Of a stretch of DNA of 64,000 bases, positions 17,076 through 25,403 are shown in pieces. The stretch's first letter is position 1; each line of letters starts with the position of its first letter. The notes under the pieces are model-generated. The model had not been told where the DNA came from, searched no databases, and saw only the letters and a program-made list of their open reading frames with translations. The position numbers and the translations under genes were made by a program. Origin of the DNA: Planococcus soli. GTDB lineage: Bacteria > Bacillota > Bacilli > Bacillales_A > Planococcaceae. The stretch is taken from assembly GCF_016881065.1 (NCBI RefSeq), contig NZ_WXYN01000020.1, positions 50,480 through 114,479 of the forward strand, in the 5' to 3' direction.

Positions 17076-17093
17076 TATCTCGAATTCAAGATA
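17076..17093. promoter_or_regulatory. MhqR-type operator
   Basis: TATCTCGAATTCAAGATA, an inverted repeat with one mismatched pair, between the -10 and the ribosome site. It fits the B. subtilis MhqR box (tATCTCGAAtTCgAGATa, from memory), and the gene downstream is a typical MhqR target. Confidence 0.75.
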
Positions 17094-17110
17094 AATAGGA
17101 GGAAATAACA

Positions 17111-18079
17111 ATGAAATTAGAAGGAATTCACCATGTCTCAGCTTTGACAGCCAATGCCGATGCCAATCATGATTTTTTTACACGGATACTGGGAATGCGC
17201 CTAGTCAAAAAAAGCGTAAATCAGGACAATCCATCTTCCTATCATTTGTTTTATGCTGATGCTGTCGGAACGCCGGGTACTGACATGACATACTTCGATA
17301 TACCGATGGCGGGGCGCACGCATCCCGGTGTTTCAAGCATCAGCAACACGGCATTCCGTGTGAAAAGCGAAAAAGCGCTGGATTATTGGATCGCGCGCTT
17401 TGCTGAATTGCAAGTCCCGCATGGCAGCATTGAGCAGCGTTTCAACCGTTCGACTTTAACATTTCAGGATTTCGAGGGCTCGAGATTAATGCTGGTTGTC
17501 GATGATGGCACCGGCATTGAATATGGAGTACCTTGGGACAAAGCAGGGATTCCGGAAGAATTTGCGATTGTTGGTTTGGGGCCTGTCCGTTTGACAGTCC
17601 GAAAAAGCGACAAAACAGCATCCGTTTTGACAGACATTATGGGCTTTGAACAAGTTGGGGACTATCCGTCTACTGTAGAGGGGCAAAAAGATATTTTGGT
17701 CTTTTCAACAGGAAAAGGAGGACCTGCTGGCGAAATACACTTAGAAGAACGTTCAGACCTTCCGCCGGAGCGTCCCGGAAGAGGAAGCGTCCACCATGTT
17801 GCGTTCCGTGTAAAGACGTACGAAGATTACAGCAAGTGGGACGATTATTTGCGGTCGAATGGTTTTGTAACTTCGGGTGAGGTCGACCGTTATTACTTTA
17901 AGGCAATTTATTTCCGTGAGCCCAATGGGATTCTCTTTGAATTATCGACAGATGAGCCCGGCTTTGCAACGGACGAATCGATGGATGCTTTGGGTGAAGA
18001 GCTGGCATTGCCGCCATTTCTTGAGCCGAAACGCGCTCAAATCGAAGCATCTCTTCGGCCATTAAGCATCAACAAGTGA
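17111..18079 (+). CDS. mhqO: Ring-cleaving dioxygenase, MhqO-like (two VOC domains)
   Basis: 322 aa. Two vicinal-oxygen-chelate modules. The first begins GIHHVSALTANADANHDFF (His7/His8), the second has SVHHVAFRVK (about residue 227), and the C-terminal metal ligand Glu lies in GILFELSTDEPG (about 276). The family, exemplified by B. subtilis MhqO/MhqE/MhqA, helps detoxify quinones and hydroquinones and depends on a divalent metal. Cytoplasmic. An MhqR-type operator lies immediately upstream of its AGGAGG site. A small acetyltransferase gene follows after 18 bases. Confidence 0.92.
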   Translation: MKLEGIHHVSALTANADANHDFFTRILGMRLVKKSVNQDNPSSYHLFYADAVGTPGTDMTYFDIPMAGRTHPGVSSISNTAFRVKSEKALDYWIARFAELQVPHGSIEQRFNRSTLTFQDFEGSRLMLVVDDGTGIEYGVPWDKAGIPEEFAIVGLGPVRLTVRKSDKTASVLTDIMGFEQVGDYPSTVEGQKDILVFSTGKGGPAGEIHLEERSDLPPERPGRGSVHHVAFRVKTYEDYSKWDDYLRSNGFVTSGEVDRYYFKAIYFREPNGILFELSTDEPGFATDESMDALGEELALPPFLEPKRAQIEASLRPLSINK

Positions 18080-18097
18080 ATAGGAGGAGAATAGAGT

Positions 18098-18379
18098 ATG
18101 GATTTTAAATTAATTGAATTGGGCAGCGACGAGTTTGCTTACCGTCTGGAAGAAGAGGGCAAAGTCACAGCAGAAATCACCTGGACCGAGCTGGCGAATG
18201 TTATGGTCATTGAGCACACCTTTGTCGATGAATCGATGCGCAACCAAGGGTTGGCGAAAAAACTTCTGGACCGTGCAGCAGACTATGCACGCGAACACGA
18301 TTATAAAATGGAGCCAGTCTGCTCTTACGCCGTAACGGCATTTGACCGCTATAAAGAATACGACGACGTCAAAATATAG
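18098..18379 (+). CDS. Small GNAT-fold acetyltransferase, YjdJ type
   Basis: 93 aa, belonging to the short Gcn5-like class (PF14542 type): EITWTELANVMVIEHTFVDESMRNQGLAKKLLDRAADYARE, with the shortened acetyl-CoA loop RNQGLA and the ending PVCSYAVTAFDRY. The family lacks the full GNAT C-terminal half. Preceded by AGGAGGAG. Likely co-transcribed with the MhqO-like gene and thus under the same operator. Substrate unknown. Confidence 0.88.
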   Translation: MDFKLIELGSDEFAYRLEEEGKVTAEITWTELANVMVIEHTFVDESMRNQGLAKKLLDRAADYAREHDYKMEPVCSYAVTAFDRYKEYDDVKI

Positions 18380-18440
18380 AAACGCTTTATGCAGTGAGGA
18401 GTTTCTTCCGGCTATATAAAAACCGAATATTGAACACACA

Positions 18441-18476
18441 AAAAGCAATCCGCTGTCAGTCGAGTGGATTGCTTTT
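18441..18476. terminator. Bidirectional terminator
   Basis: AAAAGCAATCC... / ...GGATTGCTTTT stem serving the plus-strand mhqO operon and the minus-strand 32-aa peptide gene. Confidence 0.75.
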
Positions 18477-18518
18477 GCTAATGAAAAAGTATGTAGTTGA
18501 TCATTCGGTACCTCCGTT

Positions 18519-18617
18519 TTAGATGCTTGTGATAAAGAAGACGATTGCTGTTAAAACTGAAGCTCCTCCGATGCCGTACAAAAAATCTGCTTGGTTAAAA
18601 ATTATATTTTTTTCCAT
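18519..18617 (-). CDS. 32-aa membrane peptide with a sigma-B-type promoter
   Basis: Begins MEKNIIFNQADFLYGIGG and ends with one hydrophobic helix (about 14-31). AAGGGG lies about nine bases before the ATG (18615-18617). A GTTTAG-N13-GGGTAA promoter sits 40-60 bases upstream, and a terminator lies downstream. These signals support a real gene despite the size. Family unknown; probably a stress-induced single-pass membrane peptide. Confidence 0.6.
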   Translation of the reverse strand: MEKNIIFNQADFLYGIGGASVLTAIVFFITSI

Positions 18618-18654
18618 TATTTAGAACCCCTTTCAAATGTTTGATATTAGTAAT

Positions 18655-18679
18655 TTACCCCACTTTCAAGTTTCTAAAC
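18655..18679 (-). promoter_or_regulatory. Sigma-B-type promoter for the 32-aa peptide
   Basis: Minus strand: GTTTAG (18674-18679), 13-base spacer, GGGTAA (18655-18660). Confidence 0.65.
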
Positions 18680-18681
18680 AG

Positions 18682-18706
18682 GTTTTATTAATTTTATTAC
18701 GGGAAC
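18682..18706 (+). promoter_or_regulatory. Candidate sigma-B promoter for the DUF4064 gene
   Basis: GTTTTA (18682-18687), 13-base spacer, GGGAAC (18701-18706). One mismatch in each box. It overlaps the divergent sigma-B-type promoter of the 32-aa peptide. Confidence 0.4.
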
Positions 18707-18785
18707 AGTGTAATATAAGTAACCAAATTCTTACTTATACGTATACAATTAAGAGATTGAAAGTCTAAAGGAAGAGGTGGTTTGA

Positions 18786-19391
18786 ATGAATCAAGAGACA
18801 GTGAACAGAGCGGGAGAAAAAGTGCTCGGCATTATCGGCATCATTTTTAATATTTTAGCAATCGCATTAATCGGCTTTGCAATGGCAAGCTATGCGAACG
18901 TTCAGGGCACACCTGAATTCCAACAGTTTATAGAAGATGAAATCATGTCAGATCCTGCATTTTCGACCCCAGAAGAAGCACAGATGGTCATTGACATGAT
19001 GTCATCAAGCTTTAGCGTAGTAGGATGGGTGCTGATTGCACTATTGGTATTAAGTACAATTTTGGCTATTATCGCCCTAATCAATCTCCGTAAAAACAAA
19101 AAGGCATCGACTGCAGGCGTCCTGTTTATCCTAGCTGGTTTGTTTGCGGGAATATTATCTTTAACGTCTATTCTTTTCTATATCGCTGCCATTATGTGTT
19201 TTGTCCGCAAGCCGCGTACACAAAACAATCAAAACACACGTGATGATGATTTTAAGTATCAGGAAGATCAGCTTCGCCGCAAAGAAGAATCAGTGCGCCG
19301 CGACGATACCACAACACGACGCGAAGATGAAATACGCCGTGATGATACAACAACCCGCAATGATGATGATACGCCTTACCGTCCGCTATAA
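18786..19391 (+). CDS. DUF4064 membrane protein with charged repeat tail
   Basis: 201 aa. Hydrophobic segments at about 13-35, 77-99 and 107-140, with a polar loop (36-74) between the first two, as in DUF4064 proteins. The cytoplasmic tail (about 145-201) is very polar and contains two copies of RRDDTTTR, suggesting a repeat-expanded flexible tail. Function unknown. GGAAGAGGTGG precedes the ATG. It ends in a strong terminator. Confidence 0.8.
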   Translation: MNQETVNRAGEKVLGIIGIIFNILAIALIGFAMASYANVQGTPEFQQFIEDEIMSDPAFSTPEEAQMVIDMMSSSFSVVGWVLIALLVLSTILAIIALINLRKNKKASTAGVLFILAGLFAGILSLTSILFYIAAIMCFVRKPRTQNNQNTRDDDFKYQEDQLRRKEESVRRDDTTTRREDEIRRDDTTTRNDDDTPYRPL

Positions 19392-19409
19392 GGTGTGTCA
19401 GTAAGCATA

Positions 19410-19445
19410 AAAGACGTTCAGGCTGGAAGTGCCTGAACGTCTTTT
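19410..19445 (+). terminator. Terminator of the DUF4064 gene
   Basis: AAAGACGTTCAGGC / GCCTGAACGTCTTTT stem with flanking A and T runs, so it may work on both strands. Confidence 0.8.
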
Positions 19446-19475
19446 ATAATGTTTTTTCCCCAAAAAAGAAACTGC

Positions 19476-19967
19476 CTATAAGGCAGCTTCTTTCAAATGA
19501 TAAACGTATTTAGCCGTTTGCAAAGGATGGCCTTCGAATAATTCTTCGAATTCCTCCAAAAATTTAAAACCGTTGGCTTCATAGAAGTTTCGGCCTTTTG
19601 TATTTTCGCTTTCTACATAGACAAATAGTTGATTGCCGTTAAGCAGGTAGCTCAAGCCGCTGTTCAGCAATTGCTTGCCGTAGCCGGAGCGTTGAAATTC
19701 CGGTTTCATATAAATGGCAATTAGCTCTGCATCGCCATCTTCATCCACCTTCGTAAAGTTAGCGAAGCCAACGGGCTGGCCTTCATGTTCCGCAAGCAAT
19801 ATAATCGTTCTTTTTAAACGCATTTCCATCATCGGAATAGAATATGATTTTTCCAAAAAGCTTTGTTGGATTGTAGAGGGAATGATGCCGGCATATGTAT
19901 CATTCCAGCTAATCTTAGCAATCTCCTGTACAGATGTGATATCTGCGGATGTAACGGTTCTAATCAT
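19476..19967 (-). CDS. GNAT family N-acetyltransferase
   Basis: 163 aa single-domain acetyltransferase. The beta4/acetyl-CoA region reads AIYMKPEFQRSGYGKQLLNSG (the Q/RxxGxG/A loop), followed by ENTKGRNFYEANGFKF. It resembles small-molecule or peptide acetyltransferases of Bacilli, acceptor unknown. CAGAGGTGA lies before the ATG. Divergent from the ElaA-type gene. Confidence 0.88.
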   Translation of the reverse strand: MIRTVTSADITSVQEIAKISWNDTYAGIIPSTIQQSFLEKSYSIPMMEMRLKRTIILLAEHEGQPVGFANFTKVDEDGDAELIAIYMKPEFQRSGYGKQLLNSGLSYLLNGNQLFVYVESENTKGRNFYEANGFKFLEEFEELFEGHPLQTAKYVYHLKEAAL

Positions 19968-20062
19968 GCAATCACCTCTGAAATTCTTTCTGCAATCATA
20001 TCAAAAAAAGCGTTCAATAGCCACTAATGTGGAATAATAGAACCAAAAGGAGGATGTAAGAT

Positions 20063-20515
20063 ATGAACTGGAATACCTACCAATTTGACGAATTAGCAGC
20101 AAGAAAATTATATGAGGTGTTAAAGCTGCGTGTGGATGTATTTGTAGTCGAGCAAAACTGCCCTTACCCAGAGCTTGGCGATTTAGACCAACAGTCGATT
20201 CATTTAGTTTACAGTGAGGATGACGAGGTACTGGCCTATGCCCGTTTAGTGCCGGCTGACGTGAAATATGAGCTGCCTTCTATTGGCAGAGTCATAGTCC
20301 GTAAAGATGCCAGAGGACGCGGATTGGCAAAAGAACTGCTGGAGAAAAGCATTGAGTACATCTTCAAAGAATGGAATGCCCCTTCGATTCAATTGCAGGG
20401 ACAGGTCTATCTCCAGGAATTTTATCAATCTTTTGGATTTGAGCCGGTGTCGGACAGCTATGATGAAGATGGCATACCCCATGTGGACATGAAATTAACG
20501 TACAGCAAAATGTAA
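20063..20515 (+). CDS. ElaA-type GNAT acetyltransferase
   Basis: 150 aa. Begins MNWNTYQFDELAARKLYEVLKLRVDVFVVEQNCPYPELG, the ElaA signature (FVVEQ-C-Y-E/D-D), with acetyl-CoA loop KDARGRGLAKELL and the late QVYLQEFYQSFGF. ElaA proteins are small cytoplasmic acyl-CoA N-acyltransferases of undefined substrate. AAAGGAGGATG provides the ribosome site. Confidence 0.9.
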   Translation: MNWNTYQFDELAARKLYEVLKLRVDVFVVEQNCPYPELGDLDQQSIHLVYSEDDEVLAYARLVPADVKYELPSIGRVIVRKDARGRGLAKELLEKSIEYIFKEWNAPSIQLQGQVYLQEFYQSFGFEPVSDSYDEDGIPHVDMKLTYSKM

Positions 20516-20536
20516 TACTTTTGACATATAAAAAAG

Positions 20537-20562
20537 GATTAGCATTATGAGAAAAAGGGTAA
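20537..20562 (+). promoter_or_regulatory. Candidate sigma-B promoter
   Basis: GATTAG (20537-20542), 14-base spacer, GGGTAA (20557-20562), 40 bases before the 130-aa protein gene. The -35 matches at four of six positions. Confidence 0.4.
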
Positions 20563-20602
20563 TTATTAAATATTAAACAAAACTGATGAAGGAGTGCTGC
20601 AA

Positions 20603-20995
20603 ATGGCAAGAGGAAGAGGTCTTTTATTAGCAGGATTGGCTGCTGGAGCATATGCGTATTTTAAAAATCCTGAAAACCGTGAAAAAGCCACAAAGGCTTT
20701 CAATGATACGAAAGTGAAGGTGAATTCTTACATGGAATCACAAAACCTTGATAAAGATGGCAGCCCCACCTCGAAAACGGCTGACACACCAAGCACTACA
20801 GAAAAACGTGAAGACAAAATGGTTGCAGAAGGCGGAGCTTCAGCAAGCGTTCAGTATTACAATGAGCAGCAGCAAAAAAAGCATGACAAAGAAAAAGGCG
20901 ATGTGAAGCTTTCATCAAACGATAACAGCAGCGAGAAATCTGAAAACACAACTTCAGCTGCACCAGAAAACAAAATCGGTACAGATAATCTATAA
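20603..20995 (+). CDS. Small hydrophilic protein with N-terminal hydrophobic segment (YtxH-like layout)
   Basis: 130 aa. One short hydrophobic segment (about 5-20, GLLLAGLAAGAYAYF) is followed by a long, charged, Ser/Thr/Asn-rich tail of low complexity. This layout recalls YtxH-type general stress proteins, but no family motif is certain. The ATG at 20603 is preferred over a TTG nine bases earlier because GAAGGAG lies eight bases upstream. A candidate sigma-B promoter precedes it. Confidence 0.7.
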   Translation: MARGRGLLLAGLAAGAYAYFKNPENREKATKAFNDTKVKVNSYMESQNLDKDGSPTSKTADTPSTTEKREDKMVAEGGASASVQYYNEQQQKKHDKEKGDVKLSSNDNSSEKSENTTSAAPENKIGTDNL

Positions 20996-20997
20996 GT

Positions 20998-21026
20998 AAA
21001 AAGGATGGTCCAGGACCATCCTTTTT
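20998..21026. terminator. Terminator between convergent genes
   Basis: AAAAGGATGGTC / GGACCATCCTTTT stem; A and T runs on both sides suit both strands. Confidence 0.8.
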
Positions 21027-21034
21027 ACTGCCTA

Positions 21035-22165
21035 CTATTTTTTATTAAAAGTCATTACATTGAGCAGAGCGACGAGCAGCAACAGTGAGCCACTGACGAT
21101 AAACCCTTGATCGGGGCTTAAAGCAAATGCTCCTGTAACGCTTGAGCCGGCTACGACGCCGATGGAGAAAAAGGCGTAGAAATAACCGTATGCTCGGCCT
21201 CGGGAGACAGGATTCGTCGAATCAATCAAGATGGAATTGATCGAAGGAAAGAGCAAGGCGAAACCCAGCCCATAAGTACACATGCTGGCATACAGCAGCA
21301 GTTCAACCGATGCAGTGCTCAGGAAGAACAGGGAAAGTCCCATTGCTGCAAATCCGGCGATCAGAGTATAGATGGGTTTGGCGGCATCAAAAATTCGATT
21401 GACCGGAAGCAGGAAAACAAGAATTGCCGAAATTCCGAAAGTGCTGAGCAGCAATCCGCTGAGTTGTGAATCCAGTCCGAGCCCTTCAACTTTCAGGGGA
21501 AGCATATAAGCCAGGACTCCCTGTGAAAACATCAGAAAAAAAGCGCCGGAAAACGAACGGAGTAATCCACGGTTCTTTAAGATATCCATGAAAGGGGCAG
21601 CCTCTTTAACAACTTTATCTTTTTTTATGGCAGACTGCCTCAATGTGAAAAATGCGGCTATACCAATCAGCAAAATTATTGTTCCTGTCAATACCATGGT
21701 TTGCGGAACGTCATTGCGGCTTGTATAAATGGCTCCATAAGCCGGACCAAGAATTGCGGCCAAGCCGACAAAGGCTCCTGACAATGCCGCGCCTTTTCCG
21801 CGTTTTGCGGATTCAGTGCGATTGGCCAGGTAAGTAAAAGCTGCCGGAACGGTCAGCCCTGCTGCCAGGCCGTGAAGAAACCTGACAGCAAGCAGACTGT
21901 ATGGCCCATCAATTGCGGAATAGGCAAATAAGGTCATGCTTGTCGACAATAGGCCAATGACTAAAATGGCAAAGGGTCCTTTTCGATCTGAAAAAATACC
22001 GGAAATTATGTTTCCGAAGGTATTGGACAATGAGTACATGCCGACTGCCAATCCGGCGATAAAGGGACTGGCCCCTAAAGTCATCGCATAGGTGCTCATG
22101 ATGGGAAGTTGGGCAAACAGGTCAAAAAAGGCAAAAAAGATAATAATATATATGAAAAGGCGCAA
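21035..22165 (-). CDS. MFS transporter
   Basis: 376 aa with about 12 membrane helices. The loop 2-3 motif is GNIISGIFSDRKGPFAILVIG (MFS motif A-like) and AYGAIYTSR follows in the middle of the first half. Likely a drug or metabolite exporter of the DHA type; substrate not readable. No neighbouring regulator. Terminator shared with the convergent 130-aa gene. Confidence 0.88.
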   Translation of the reverse strand: MRLFIYIIIFFAFFDLFAQLPIMSTYAMTLGASPFIAGLAVGMYSLSNTFGNIISGIFSDRKGPFAILVIGLLSTSMTLFAYSAIDGPYSLLAVRFLHGLAAGLTVPAAFTYLANRTESAKRGKGAALSGAFVGLAAILGPAYGAIYTSRNDVPQTMVLTGTIILLIGIAAFFTLRQSAIKKDKVVKEAAPFMDILKNRGLLRSFSGAFFLMFSQGVLAYMLPLKVEGLGLDSQLSGLLLSTFGISAILVFLLPVNRIFDAAKPIYTLIAGFAAMGLSLFFLSTASVELLLYASMCTYGLGFALLFPSINSILIDSTNPVSRGRAYGYFYAFFSIGVVAGSSVTGAFALSPDQGFIVSGSLLLLVALLNVMTFNKK

Positions 22166-22266
22166 GACAGTTCCTACTTTCTTGGATAAATCGCAGTTTC
22201 TTGGATTTATTCACACTGATCTACGGGTAAAGATAGTTATGGCTGTATTATAACATCGGAGGTCTG

Positions 22267-23166
22267 ATGATGAAAAAAGCAATGTTTATATTAAATCCAT
22301 CTTCTGGAAAAGAGCGCGCTGCGGAATATCGTGAGGACGTAGAAAAGATGCTTGCTTCAATGGGGTATGAAGTGGATACGCGAGAAACACAAAAAGCAAA
22401 AGATGCGACCCATTTTGCAGCAGAAGCCTGTGAAAAAGAATACGATTTTGTTGTCGCCATGGGCGGCGACGGTACCATAAACGAGGCGGTATCCGGTTTA
22501 GCCGAACAGCCGCACCAGCCATTGTTTTCGTTGATTCCGCTTGGCACTGTGAATGACTTTGCACGGGCGTTGGGAATATCACTGGATCCGTCGGAAGCAA
22601 TCGAAGCTCTTAAAACGGGCTATGAAAAACGGGTGGATATCGCCAAAGTCGGTGACCATTTCTTTATGAATATACTGGCAATCGGGGATATAGCAGAGTC
22701 GACTTATGACGTTGATCCGGATTTGAAAACCAAATTGGGTGCTTTAGCCTATTTTGTCGAAGGTATAAAAGCCATTACGGCAGATACAGAAACCTATTTT
22801 GAAATCGAGCATGATCATGGAACATGGTCTGGAGAAGCGAAACTGGTGCTGGTTGCGCTGACTAACTCTGTTGGCGGGTTTGAAAAGTTAGCGCCGGAAG
22901 CTTTGACTGATGATGGCTTGCTGCATTTGTATATTGTGAAAAACGCAGCTTTGCCAGGTTTTATTCGGATTGCGACGTCGGTTATAAGAGGAAAGCTGGA
23001 GGAAGATCCTTCAGTGGAGGCAGTCCATACCACAAGAGTATCGATTAAAACCAATGAACCTTTGTCCTGCAACATAGATGGTGACGAAGGCTGTACAACT
23101 CCTTTCGTGATCGAAGTATTGCCGCGGCATGTGAGGGCGCTAATTCCACCTGACAAAGAAGAATAA
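22267..23166 (+). CDS. Diacylglycerol kinase-like lipid kinase (YegS/BmrU family)
   Basis: 299 aa. The catalytic domain contains MFILNPSSGKERA, the nucleotide motif VVAMGGDGTINEAVSGL and PLGTVNDFARALG; the C-terminal part ends CNIDGDEGCTTPFVIEVLP. The family phosphorylates diacylglycerol or related lipids at the membrane; in Bacilli, DgkB recycles diacylglycerol from lipoteichoic acid synthesis, though this shorter branch may have another substrate. Two adjacent ATG codons; GGAGGTCTG lies upstream. A GGGTAA at 22225-22230 could be a weak sigma-B -10. Confidence 0.9.
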   Translation: MMKKAMFILNPSSGKERAAEYREDVEKMLASMGYEVDTRETQKAKDATHFAAEACEKEYDFVVAMGGDGTINEAVSGLAEQPHQPLFSLIPLGTVNDFARALGISLDPSEAIEALKTGYEKRVDIAKVGDHFFMNILAIGDIAESTYDVDPDLKTKLGALAYFVEGIKAITADTETYFEIEHDHGTWSGEAKLVLVALTNSVGGFEKLAPEALTDDGLLHLYIVKNAALPGFIRIATSVIRGKLEEDPSVEAVHTTRVSIKTNEPLSCNIDGDEGCTTPFVIEVLPRHVRALIPPDKEE

Positions 23167-23512
23167 CAACATCATAGTTTATCAACTGGATTTTAGCTGG
23201 TAAACTTTGAAATCCACTTTTATGCCAAACAGGAATTTAAAGCACACTGTCTGTTTTCAGAAGTTTGTTTTACATTCCTGTTAAAATTGAGTTTCATCTA
23301 TCAAAATGAAACCTTTTTAAAACTAATACGTTATATATAGTATAAATTTTGTATTAAAACGTTACAGATGGCATAAGATGCAGTTTTAACGAGTAGAGCA
23401 AATTACACAAAAAAATTACAAAATTAGCAGCTTAACTCTATTATTTTAGGTTATTTCAGTATATAGTTGAAACATTGCTGCAAAAACTTGTAAAAAGAAA
23501 GACGGGGAAACG
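23167..23512. other. AT-rich non-coding gap upstream of the AraC regulator
   Basis: No ORF with a ribosome site. An imperfect hairpin just after the lipid kinase gene (about 23177-23207) may terminate it, and ACAGGAAT / ATTCCTGT form an inverted repeat (about 23229 and 23273). The regulator's promoter should lie in the last 150 bases; I see no convincing pair of boxes. Confidence 0.4.
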
Positions 23513-24298
23513 ATGAATATTATTACAGCACCATCTATTCAAGAAACTATTTCAAAAATCTTTATGAACGAAACAGAAAATTTAAACCAAATTGAAGGGT
23601 TGGATAAATTTTTTGAAATTGAAACACAGTTAATGTATGAGATTCACCACCTGGAAAAAGAGCGGGCAAAAGAGACGTTAAGAGAATTGATCGACATGCT
23701 TTCACTTCGTTCGGAAAAAGACATTATCCGTTCTATCCGCAACTATTACATCATCCTGTCTTCTGTCATGGCACGCAAACTTTACGAGATGCGTGTACCC
23801 CCTAAAAAAGCATTTGCTTTCAACTCAGCTTGTGTGGAATTAGTGGACAAGCACATGAACGATTCAGAATTTATGTTTGTAGCTGATGAACTGATCGAGT
23901 TCTTTGTATCGATTATTTCTGAGCGCAAGCAGCCTTCTTTTGGCCACCAAACAGTCAATAAAGTTGTGATCTACATTAATGATGAAGTAGAGCGCGATTT
24001 ATCAGTCGAGGAAATTGCGAAGCATTTCAGTATTTCGACAAGCCATTTGTCCCGGATCTTCAGAGAGCATGCCGGCATTACTCTTGTTGAATACTTGAAC
24101 GTCCGCCGTGTTGAAGAATCGCAATACTATCTTCGCCACTCAGACAAAGGCATTTCTGATATTTCCAAGCAGTTTCACTTCTGCAACCAAAGCTATTTTA
24201 CGCGGATCTTCAAGAAATACACAGCCGTCACGCCAAAGCAATTCCGTGACAGCCAGCATATTCCATATTTCCGCTACACATTGCCGAATGCCAAGTAA
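23513..24298 (+). CDS. AraC family transcriptional regulator
   Basis: 261 aa. The C-terminal 100 residues hold two helix-turn-helix motifs: LSVEEIAKHFSISTSHLSRIFREH and KGISDISKQFHFCNQSYFTRIFKKY, with the family signature PKQFRDS. The N-terminal domain (1-155) is all helical, without cupin motifs, so the effector is unknown. Monocistronic; GACGGGGAAACG before the ATG is a weak ribosome site. Terminator 24297-24322. Confidence 0.88.
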   Translation: MNIITAPSIQETISKIFMNETENLNQIEGLDKFFEIETQLMYEIHHLEKERAKETLRELIDMLSLRSEKDIIRSIRNYYIILSSVMARKLYEMRVPPKKAFAFNSACVELVDKHMNDSEFMFVADELIEFFVSIISERKQPSFGHQTVNKVVIYINDEVERDLSVEEIAKHFSISTSHLSRIFREHAGITLVEYLNVRRVEESQYYLRHSDKGISDISKQFHFCNQSYFTRIFKKYTAVTPKQFRDSQHIPYFRYTLPNAK

Positions 24299-24322
24299 GG
24301 AGAAGAAATTCTCCTTTTTTTC
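24297..24322 (+). terminator. Terminator of the AraC-type gene
   Basis: AAGGAGAA / TTCTCCTT stem followed by a T run; overlaps the stop codon. Confidence 0.7.
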
Positions 24323-24510
24323 TTGTTCATTTTTCATTTAAATCAAACTGAGTTTAATGGACTCAACAAACAGTCTTTTGGCTTTGGGAAATGCTGTCTA
24401 GCCCGTTGCTAAAACAAAGTGGGGCGGTAAATCAGCGGTCTCTCCTGTAATATGGAAAGCCGTAATTTTGTCACAAAAATTAAAAAAACCTCTCGTGTTC
24501 TATACATGGA

Positions 24511-24539
24511 TTGAATTTTGCTGCGCTTATCGTTATACT
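24511..24539 (+). promoter_or_regulatory. Sigma-A promoter of the YidC-type gene
   Basis: TTGAAT (24511-24516), 17-base spacer, TATACT (24534-24539), 34 bases before the chosen start. Confidence 0.7.
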
Positions 24540-24572
24540 TCTTAGTAGTTGAAAAAGGTGAAGGTGACTAAA

Positions 24573-25352
24573 TTGAAAAAGAAAATTACATTATTAATGA
24601 TGATGGCTGTTGCTGCTGTTTTACTGAGTGGCTGTGCAGCTGTTGAAAACAAAGAAGGAATTTTTTATACCATCTTTGTAAAGCCATTTGATATTTCATT
24701 GGATTATTTAGGAGGATTGTTTGGCGGCAGTTATGGTATGGCCATTGTTGTCATTACGATCATTATCCGCCTAGTTTTAATGCCTTTTATGCTGCGCACA
24801 TATAAACGCCAGCAAGGTATGAAAGTCAAGATGGATAAAATGCGCCCTGAAATGGAAGATATTCAGAAGCGTTTGAAAGAAACAAAAGATAAAGAAGAAC
24901 AGATGAAATTGCAGCAGGAAATGATGGGCCTTTACAAGAAGCATGAAGTAAACCCGCTGAATATGGGCTGTTTGCCTGTCATTATCCAAATGCCGATCAT
25001 CATGGGCCTTTATTTCGCCATTCTGTACTCGCCAGACGTTCGTTCTCATGAATTCCTTTGGTTTAATCTGGGATCACCGGATGTCATTATGACCTTAATT
25101 GCTGGGGCAGTGTATTTCTTCCAGGCCAAAGTGTCGTTATGGACTATGCCTGAACAGCAGCAAAAACAGATGAAATTGTTTGTCTACATTTCACCTATCA
25201 TGATCATGTTCATCTCGTTTACATCGATGGCCGCGTTGCCGGTTTACTGGGCAGTCGGAGGGATCTTGTTGATTATCCAAACCTTCATTGGCCGTAAGTT
25301 TTATTCAAACCATCCGGAAATAGCACTTGAATCAGTAGAAGATAAAAAATAA
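24573..25352 (+). CDS. yidC2: YidC/Oxa1 membrane protein insertase (lipoprotein type)
   Basis: 259 aa. A lipoprotein signal with lipobox LLSGC (Cys21) is followed by five membrane helices and the YidC core: the MRPEMEDIQKRLKE hairpin, NPLNMGCLPVIIQMPIIMGLYFAI and the late SFTSMAALPVYWAVGGI. The TTG at 24573 with AAGGTGA upstream is preferred to a TTG at 24549 that has no ribosome site. YidC inserts membrane proteins with or without Sec. The lack of rnpA/jag neighbours suggests this is the second paralogue (B. subtilis YqjG type), not SpoIIIJ. Confidence 0.93.
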   Translation: MKKKITLLMMMAVAAVLLSGCAAVENKEGIFYTIFVKPFDISLDYLGGLFGGSYGMAIVVITIIIRLVLMPFMLRTYKRQQGMKVKMDKMRPEMEDIQKRLKETKDKEEQMKLQQEMMGLYKKHEVNPLNMGCLPVIIQMPIIMGLYFAILYSPDVRSHEFLWFNLGSPDVIMTLIAGAVYFFQAKVSLWTMPEQQQKQMKLFVYISPIMIMFISFTSMAALPVYWAVGGILLIIQTFIGRKFYSNHPEIALESVEDKK

Positions 25353-25360
25353 TGATGAAG

Positions 25361-25390
25361 AGCCGGCAAATATTGCCGGCTTTCTTTTTT
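25361..25390 (+). terminator. Terminator of yidC2
   Basis: AGCCGGCAA / TTGCCGGCT stem and TTTCTTTTTT. Its T run touches the ribosome site of the next gene. Confidence 0.85.
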
Positions 25391-25403
25391 GGGGGATGCT
25401 TAC

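Noticed and set aside
19290-19370. CRISPR-like or tandem DNA repeat in the DUF4064 gene tail
   Set aside because: The repeat is a coding RRDDTTTR peptide repeat with only two copies.
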